From Bacteroides fluxus YIT 12057 (lineage in GTDB: Bacteria > Bacteroidota > Bacteroidia > Bacteroidales > Bacteroidaceae), in the NCBI RefSeq assembly GCF_000195635.1, contig NZ_GL882697.1, positions 68,722-132,721 of the forward strand: a DNA stretch of 64,000 nucleotides. The letters are read 5' to 3'. The notes under the pieces are model-generated. The model saw only the letters and a program-made list of their open reading frames with translations. It made no database searches and was not told where the DNA came from. Each line of letters starts with the position of its first letter. Position 1 is the first letter of the stretch. Position numbers and translations under genes: made by a program. Of this stretch, positions 59,739 through 64,000 are shown piece by piece.

Positions 59739-60224
59739 TCCTAGCGGATTCTCGTTCTCGTCCCCGTCGTTTCCCGACTCTCCGCTTCCTCCTTCGTCTT
59801 CTTCGCCCCTGTTTACCAGCGCCTCCAGGTCGTAGAAGTCAATTTTTTGCCCCACACGGGTTGCCGTGATGTCGGGCCTTACCGTACTCGAGGGGCGGAA
59901 GTTGATTTTTACCGCCTTGATGTTTTTGGCGGTGCACTCTTTCAGTTCCGTCACTCCGGCCGTGCGTGCCGACAGGCTGAATACTCCGAAGTTCTTGATG
60001 TTTACGGATTGCCCGTTGTAGAGTGTCGCCACCATTGCTTCCACAAAATTCGTCAGCACGCTCTGTATGTCCCCGAGCGTCAGCGAGCTCTTTTCCTTCA
60101 TCACATACGCGATGTCGTCCAGCGAGGCGTTGCCGCCCAACGTCACCAGTTGCGGATAAAACTTGGTTACCGCATCCGCCTTTCGGGGATCTTTCCTCGC
60201 AATCTTTTTGAATGGTACTCCCAT
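59736..60224 (-). CDS. HU-like DNA-binding protein
   Basis: 162 aa. It begins MGVPFKKIARKDPRKADAVT. The HU/IHF fold covers about residues 25-125 (SLTLGDIQSVLTNFVEAMVA; NIKNFGVFSLSARTAG), longer than canonical HU and of the HIG type found beside smalltalk proteins. It has a highly acidic tail of about 25 residues (EEDEGG...DGDENENPLG). Probably a nucleoid-associated regulator; targets unknown. Confidence 0.9.
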   Translation of the reverse strand: MGVPFKKIARKDPRKADAVTKFYPQLVTLGGNASLDDIAYVMKEKSSLTLGDIQSVLTNFVEAMVATLYNGQSVNIKNFGVFSLSARTAGVTELKECTAKNIKAVKINFRPSSTVRPDITATRVGQKIDFYDLEALVNRGEEDEGGSGESGNDGDENENPLG

Positions 60225-60294
60225 AGTCGTAAAGAATTTAAAAATGAATAATTAAAGAATTACATCTCTCTGTACCTCTTTTTGAAGTACATGG

Positions 60295-60324
60295 CAAAGG
60301 TAAGGCTTCCTGTTGCTCTGCAAC
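60295..60324 (-). promoter_or_regulatory. Promoter of the HU-like/smalltalk unit
   Basis: Minus strand: GTTG (60324-60321), 18 bp, TACCTTTG (60302-60295), 70 bp before the start. Confidence 0.6.
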
Positions 60325-60492
60325 ACGGGTTACCGAGGTTTCCGGTGTATATGCCGCTTTACTTGATTTTGTTCTTCCATCTTAAAAAAAACATGTCTTT
60401 CTGTTTGAAAACCACCTGTTTTTACTGAATGAATATTAGGATATTGCGCTGATAATCACTATCTTTATGGAATAATTAATCATATAACAATC

Positions 60493-60753
60493 ATGAAAAC
60501 AGAAAAAGAAAAGAGAGAACCGGAAGAAGAAGACCTCCGTCCCTTCCATGTCCGCACCTACACGAAGGAAGAGCTTGCCATGCTTTACAACCCTACTTAC
60601 TGTGTGTCCAACGCCATCAGTACCCTTGCGGCCTGGATCCGGTTGAACAAGCCTCTGAAGGCCGAGCTGGCTGCCGTGGGCTATAACCGCTACCGCCGTA
60701 GCTTCACTCCTCGTGAAGTGTCCTTGTTGGTAAAGTACTTGGGAGAGCCATAA
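60493..60753 (+). CDS. DUF4248 family protein
   Basis: 86 aa. It starts MKTEKEKREPEEEDLRPFHV and contains TYTKEELAMLYNPTYCVSNA and LAAVGYNRYRRSFTPREV, features of the DUF4248 family. It may be a small DNA-binding protein (helix-turn-helix-like middle), but this is inference. Divergent from the HU-like gene and convergent with the VapE-like gene, which is the usual grouping. Confidence 0.85.
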   Translation: MKTEKEKREPEEEDLRPFHVRTYTKEELAMLYNPTYCVSNAISTLAAWIRLNKPLKAELAAVGYNRYRRSFTPREVSLLVKYLGEP

Positions 60754-60802
60754 TGAGATTTGGCATTCCGGGCGAGATGGAATGAATTTGTAAAGAAAAC
60801 GC

Positions 60803-60865
60803 CAATATATGTAACCCCCGTAACAATATATGTTATCCTGCATGACAATATATGCTACGGGGGTT
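60803..60865. repeat. Three iteron-like repeats inside a hairpin
   Basis: CAATATATG occurs at 60803-60811, 60824-60832 and 60846-60854, that is, at 21- and 22-bp steps (two helix turns), each followed by a variant of nTA. AACCCCCGTA (60813-60822) and TACGGGGGTT (60856-60865) enclose the last two copies. It may be a terminator between the convergent genes or a protein-binding array. Confidence 0.7.
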
Positions 60866-60894
60866 CCCGTTTTCTTATCTTTCATTCTTCATTT

Positions 60895-63027
60895 TTAAGA
60901 ATGTTCTTCATTCAAAAGGCTCGCCACCTCATATTCGGTGGTATGTTGTCCGTTGATTCTTGTCTTGAATCCGTATTTTTCCAGAACCTGTACCAGTATG
61001 GCCTGTGCACACTGGTTTACCTGTATCTTTCCGTATATGCTGAGCTTTGTCAATATGGCGCCGGCCGGCAACCATTTCACGCTGATATCCCCCGGCAGGG
61101 GCTTGCGGAAGAAGACGAACAGGTTTTCCTCCACGGGGTCCTTCATGCGGTGCAGTTCGTTGTGCCTGTTCAGGCGGTCTATCTCCTCTCCCTCATACCA
61201 GTAACGGAAGCCGCTTTTCAGCAGTGCCATCGCCTGGGCATAGATTCCGGCGTGGTTCACCTCCTTATGGTAGTCTATCTCCCTGACGGTGACAGTGAGG
61301 AAGCGTCTGTTTCCCCCTATGTCCTGCAGGCAGTGCCTGTTGTTGGTACTGCCTATGAAGGAACAATGCCGGGGGAGGTTGAAGGCCTCCACGTCATATA
61401 CCTTCCTCTGCGTGACGTTGTCCTGGGCTATGATTCTCTTGAGTGCCGAGAGTTCTCCCGGCTTGACCCCCTCAAATTCCTCCATGTTGATGACAAGTCT
61501 TGTGGCGAGGAGCCTCGCCTCGTCCTTGTTGGAGGGGTCTATGACACCGTTAAAGAAATATTCCTTCCACTCGGGCGGCAACAGGCGGCGTATCCAGCTG
61601 CTTTTTCCCTTTCCTTGCCCGCCGTAGAGTATGATGACGAGCTGGTTCATTTTGTCATCATCCAGGGCACAGTCCACGAGGCCTACCAGCCACCTGAGGA
61701 ACCCTTCGCGCCACAGCTCCCGGTCTTCGGTGACGACGGTGTCTGCCAGTTCTCCTATATAGTCCTTCCCGTCCCATTCGGGAAGCTTGCCGAGATAGTC
61801 GCTGTAGGGATTGAATTCCTTGGCGTAGTCGGAGTCCACCACGGCCCTCAAAAAGTTCTGGAAGCAGGATATGCCCGCCATCTGCATGTCCACGAACAGG
61901 GTGTTGTAGTCCTTTCCCCTCATGGGAAGGTATCCTTTTGCCGAGGTCTTTGCGGGGTCGAAGGGCATGTACTCCAACCGGTCCATGATGACGTTCCTGC
62001 GTATGCCGTAATGGGCGTCGAGGAAGTCCATCACCTGCTTGATGACGGGTTTCTTTTCCTCTTTCAGCGTGGCGGTTTCCGTGGTCCTGTCGGTATAGAC
62101 GTAAGCGTTACGTAAGGGAGTCTCCGCGTCGAACCCGTTTCCTCCGAACCGTTCCCGTGCCAGGGCTACGGCCGTTTCCTCATCCAGCCCCTTGGCATAG
62201 CACTTGTTTCCCAGGGTGAAGAGGAAGTTGTCGCGGCTTCCCTCTTTGAACTTCATCACACGCTTCACGGCTGCCACTGCCTTGGCGAAAAGCATGGTCT
62301 CCCAAGGTTCTCTTCTTTTGTTTTCTTCCTCATTTTCCTTTGCCTTCCTGTCCGTCTTTTCGCCTGTCTTCGGTGATTTCTTTCCGGTGCCAACGGGTGG
62401 CAGGATGTGTACTTCCAAAGGTTCTATTTCCAGTTGCAGTGAGGTGTTGAGGTAGGCATGGGGGTCGAAGGATACGAAGAACCCTCTGGAGAGATCCTTC
62501 CCGCTTCCGTCTATTTCCGCGCCGAGGAGCTTTTCGTAATGCTCCTTGGCTGCGTTGTACAGCTTCAGGTGTATCTCCTCGAGTTCGGCATAGCTTATTT
62601 CCCCTTGCAGCAGCCTCTTCCTAAGCTTCCGTGCATATTCGGAGTGGGGGAATGCGAAGAACTTGTAGCCGTGCTGTTTGGGCGAGAGGAAGGCCGCAAG
62701 GGTATCCGGGTCATTGTCGATGAGTTCCCTAAGTTCCTTCAGGCGTTCTTCGGGCTGTCCGTCGAGGTCGAGGGTGAGTACAGGGTTGTAGCGGATGATT
62801 TCGGGCGGTAACCTGCGTTCCCTGTAGTTTGCGGTTACCGTTCTGAACGGTAGCTGTTTTTTCACGTTGTTGGCTTCTTCGGTCCTGCCCTGTGCCACGA
62901 GGCTTGCAATTTTGATGACCGACTTGGCATATCTGCCTTTTTTGATGTCCTCCAGGTCGGTGGCGAGAGTTGTCTCTCCGCTGACGGTACTGAAACCACG
63001 GTAGGTGGTTACCGGAATATTTTCCAT
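60895..63027 (-). CDS. VapE/BT4734-like primase-helicase protein
   Basis: 710 aa from ATG 63027 (MENIPVTTYRGFSTVSGETT); the frame is open to 63090 but without need. N-terminal BT4734/BF3469 domain (about 1-220; NPVLTLDLDGQPEERL, SPKQHGYKFFAFP), a primase C-terminal-like middle (about 250-330), then the VirE/VapE ATPase domain (about 420-640) with Walker A LYGGQGKGKSSWIRR, Walker B VINMEEFEG and sensor STNNRHCLQDIGGNRRF. Such proteins resemble phage/plasmid replication primase-helicases but are chromosomal in Bacteroidales beside HU-like and DUF4248 genes. The role is unknown. Confidence 0.85.
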   Translation of the reverse strand: MENIPVTTYRGFSTVSGETTLATDLEDIKKGRYAKSVIKIASLVAQGRTEEANNVKKQLPFRTVTANYRERRLPPEIIRYNPVLTLDLDGQPEERLKELRELIDNDPDTLAAFLSPKQHGYKFFAFPHSEYARKLRKRLLQGEISYAELEEIHLKLYNAAKEHYEKLLGAEIDGSGKDLSRGFFVSFDPHAYLNTSLQLEIEPLEVHILPPVGTGKKSPKTGEKTDRKAKENEEENKRREPWETMLFAKAVAAVKRVMKFKEGSRDNFLFTLGNKCYAKGLDEETAVALARERFGGNGFDAETPLRNAYVYTDRTTETATLKEEKKPVIKQVMDFLDAHYGIRRNVIMDRLEYMPFDPAKTSAKGYLPMRGKDYNTLFVDMQMAGISCFQNFLRAVVDSDYAKEFNPYSDYLGKLPEWDGKDYIGELADTVVTEDRELWREGFLRWLVGLVDCALDDDKMNQLVIILYGGQGKGKSSWIRRLLPPEWKEYFFNGVIDPSNKDEARLLATRLVINMEEFEGVKPGELSALKRIIAQDNVTQRKVYDVEAFNLPRHCSFIGSTNNRHCLQDIGGNRRFLTVTVREIDYHKEVNHAGIYAQAMALLKSGFRYWYEGEEIDRLNRHNELHRMKDPVEENLFVFFRKPLPGDISVKWLPAGAILTKLSIYGKIQVNQCAQAILVQVLEKYGFKTRINGQHTTEYEVASLLNEEHS

Positions 63028-63088
63028 GTTTGTTGTTTTAGTCTGCCTTATTGGCTGTGCAAAATAGGGGAGAATCTTCGGGAAAAAC

Positions 63089-63122
63089 AAAAACGGCCTT
63101 TTGGCGGAAAAAGACCGTTTTT
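63089..63122 (-). terminator. Terminator after the 107-aa gene
   Basis: AAAAACGGCCTTTT (63089-63102) and AAAAAGACCGTTTTT (63108-63122) pair with one mismatch; on the minus strand TTTTTGTTTTT follows. It separates the 107-aa gene from the VapE-like gene. Confidence 0.75.
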
Positions 63123-63158
63123 TACGAATTTGGAATCCGGTGTGCTTATGGCTTGCGG

Positions 63159-63482
63159 TTATTCCCCGGGGTACATCTCATGATACAGGTTATTCAGCTC
63201 TGCCGCAATACAATCTACTCCCACAGGGTTGTTCCCTCCGTCTGCATCCATGAAATCTATGGCCTGGTGCAGCACTTTTGCCGTCTGTCTGACACCTGCC
63301 ATCCCTTTCCCCTTTTTCTTGTTTACCAACTGGGGTACAAAGACCTTGAGTATCGTCTTCCTGTCCTCGTAACTCACTCTTGGCTTGTTCTTTGGACGTG
63401 TCAGGAATTCCATCACTTCTGCTGCTCTCTCGCTGTCTTCCTTGTAGAAGAACATTAAATCACGCTCTTTGTAGAGCATCAT
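63159..63482 (-). CDS. Uncharacterised protein, 107 aa
   Basis: It starts MMLYKERDLMFFYKEDSERA (ATG at 63482 or 63479). Soluble, mostly helical, with a basic middle (LVNKKKGKGMAGVRQTAK) and an acidic end. I do not recognise the family. It lies between the invertible-promoter region and the VapE-like gene in the same direction, with a terminator after it. In the orientation seen, the invertible promoter points at it. Confidence 0.75.
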   Translation of the reverse strand: MMLYKERDLMFFYKEDSERAAEVMEFLTRPKNKPRVSYEDRKTILKVFVPQLVNKKKGKGMAGVRQTAKVLHQAIDFMDADGGNNPVGVDCIAAELNNLYHEMYPGE

Positions 63483-63768
63483 TTCATTTTGTCTTTTTTT
63501 GTACTTTTCATACGAATTGCTTTTTAAATAATTAATATTTACTTTTTTAAAAGAGCCAAAATTAACAATTCAAAAGGAACTACCACTTGGTTCTCCTCAA
63601 AATCTTCAATTTTTTATTCCGTGGTGTGTGGAAAAGGAATATGGGTGGGGTAGTGGGGGATGGACTTGTATAAGTACTCTATAACACACACTTCCCTTAG
63701 AAAAAAAGAGAAAATATGCGCCCGCGCGTATGTAATAAAGTGTAAATATGATTTTCGGGGGAGGAAAA

Positions 63769-64000
63769 ACGTTTTTTAGACGTTCGTTTAATGGACGCAA
63801 AGTTAATGTCAAGAAATGGAATTACAAAATATTTTGATATATAATATGATATTTCTTTTGTGTTCCTATGCTACTTGCTTATCTGTCAGCCTTTTCTGTC
63901 AGTTGTTGGATTTGTAATCCGGTATGCTTTTTCGGGGAAAATAGCATAATATGTAAATAGCGGATAAAGGGTGTTCAAAAAACGAACGTCTAAAAAACGT
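63769..64000. promoter_or_regulatory. Phase-variable invertible promoter region
   Basis: A perfect 21-bp inverted repeat, ACGTTTTTTAGACGTTCGTT + T (63769-63789) and its reverse complement (63980-64000), flanks 190 bp. Each arm contains AGACGTTCGT, fitting the core ARACGTWCGT known from Bacteroides fragilis capsule promoters inverted by the Mpi recombinase. The right arm ends at the window edge and may continue. The flanking 63483-63768 holds no gene. Confidence 0.88.
63798..63828 (-). promoter_or_regulatory. Promoter inside the invertible segment, pointing left
   Basis: Minus strand: TTTG (63828-63825), 19 bp, TAACTTTG (63805-63798), a perfect Bacteroides promoter 8 bp inside the left arm. 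In this orientation it reads toward the 107-aa gene and away from sequence right of 64000. Confidence 0.88.

Overview
The window looks like chromosomal DNA of a gut Bacteroides (order Bacteroidales). The evidence is promoters of the type TTTG-N19-TAnnTTTG, TonB-dependent outer-membrane proteins with carboxypeptidase-like N-terminal domains, a complete Na+-NQR operon, a 'smalltalk'/HU/DUF4248/VapE-like gene group, an IntDOT-like tyrosine recombinase, and a terminal inverted repeat matching the Bacteroides invertible-promoter motif. No rRNA or CRISPR was seen. The species cannot be named from this.

Layout. 1-1200: the N-terminal 295 codons of a tyrosine recombinase at the window edge, next to the 3' end of tRNA-Lys(UUU), so probably one end of an integrated element that continues to the left. 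1386-13245: ettA, then a TonB receptor plus a surface lipoprotein, a secreted nuclease lipoprotein, an 830-bp gene-free gap with a perfect 35-bp hairpin, and a large Oar-like TonB protein. 13390-20604 (minus): an EEP-family phosphatase/nuclease, a D-2-hydroxyacid dehydrogenase, rarA, a DUF5686 outer-membrane protein and a divergent WecB-like protein. 20739-34059: a TRIC channel, an M16 peptidase, an ECF sigma factor, a pyruvate-carboxylase-like carboxyltransferase without the biotinyl lysine, a hybrid histidine kinase with a glycosyltransferase, a BamA/TamA-like protein and a bleomycin-hydrolase-type peptidase.

34234-40289: nqrABCDEF, the sodium-pumping NADH:quinone oxidoreductase. 40451-50486: a DbpA-like helicase, the serine operon serC-serA-DUF1015 with an operator-like dyad in its promoter, a flavodoxin remnant, an FKBP, a 59-codon ORF, a MATE transporter, a YigZ/IMPACT protein, an HpaII-like protein whose proposed catalytic lysine is arginine, and a nitroreductase. 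50483-55806 (minus): a DUF3298/RsiV-like lipoprotein, rsmG, an MBL hydrolase, gcvP, and a 41-aa membrane peptide that starts on the gcvP stop codon. 56001-59500: a copper P-type ATPase lacking its whole actuator domain, an AraC regulator and lipB.

59563-64000: smalltalk, HU-like protein, DUF4248 protein, a VapE-like primase/helicase, an uncharacterised 107-aa protein, and finally a 21-bp inverted repeat (63769-63789 / 63980-64000) enclosing a perfect consensus promoter. This has the architecture of the phase-variable invertible promoters that drive Bacteroides capsule loci. In the orientation seen, the promoter points left, away from whatever lies beyond base 64000.

A recurring theme is that the spacers inside otherwise ordinary operons (nqrA/B, B/C, D/E; serC/serA; serA/DUF1015; MBL/gcvP; smalltalk/HU) are filled with different families of palindromic repeats, two of which begin exactly at a stop codon.
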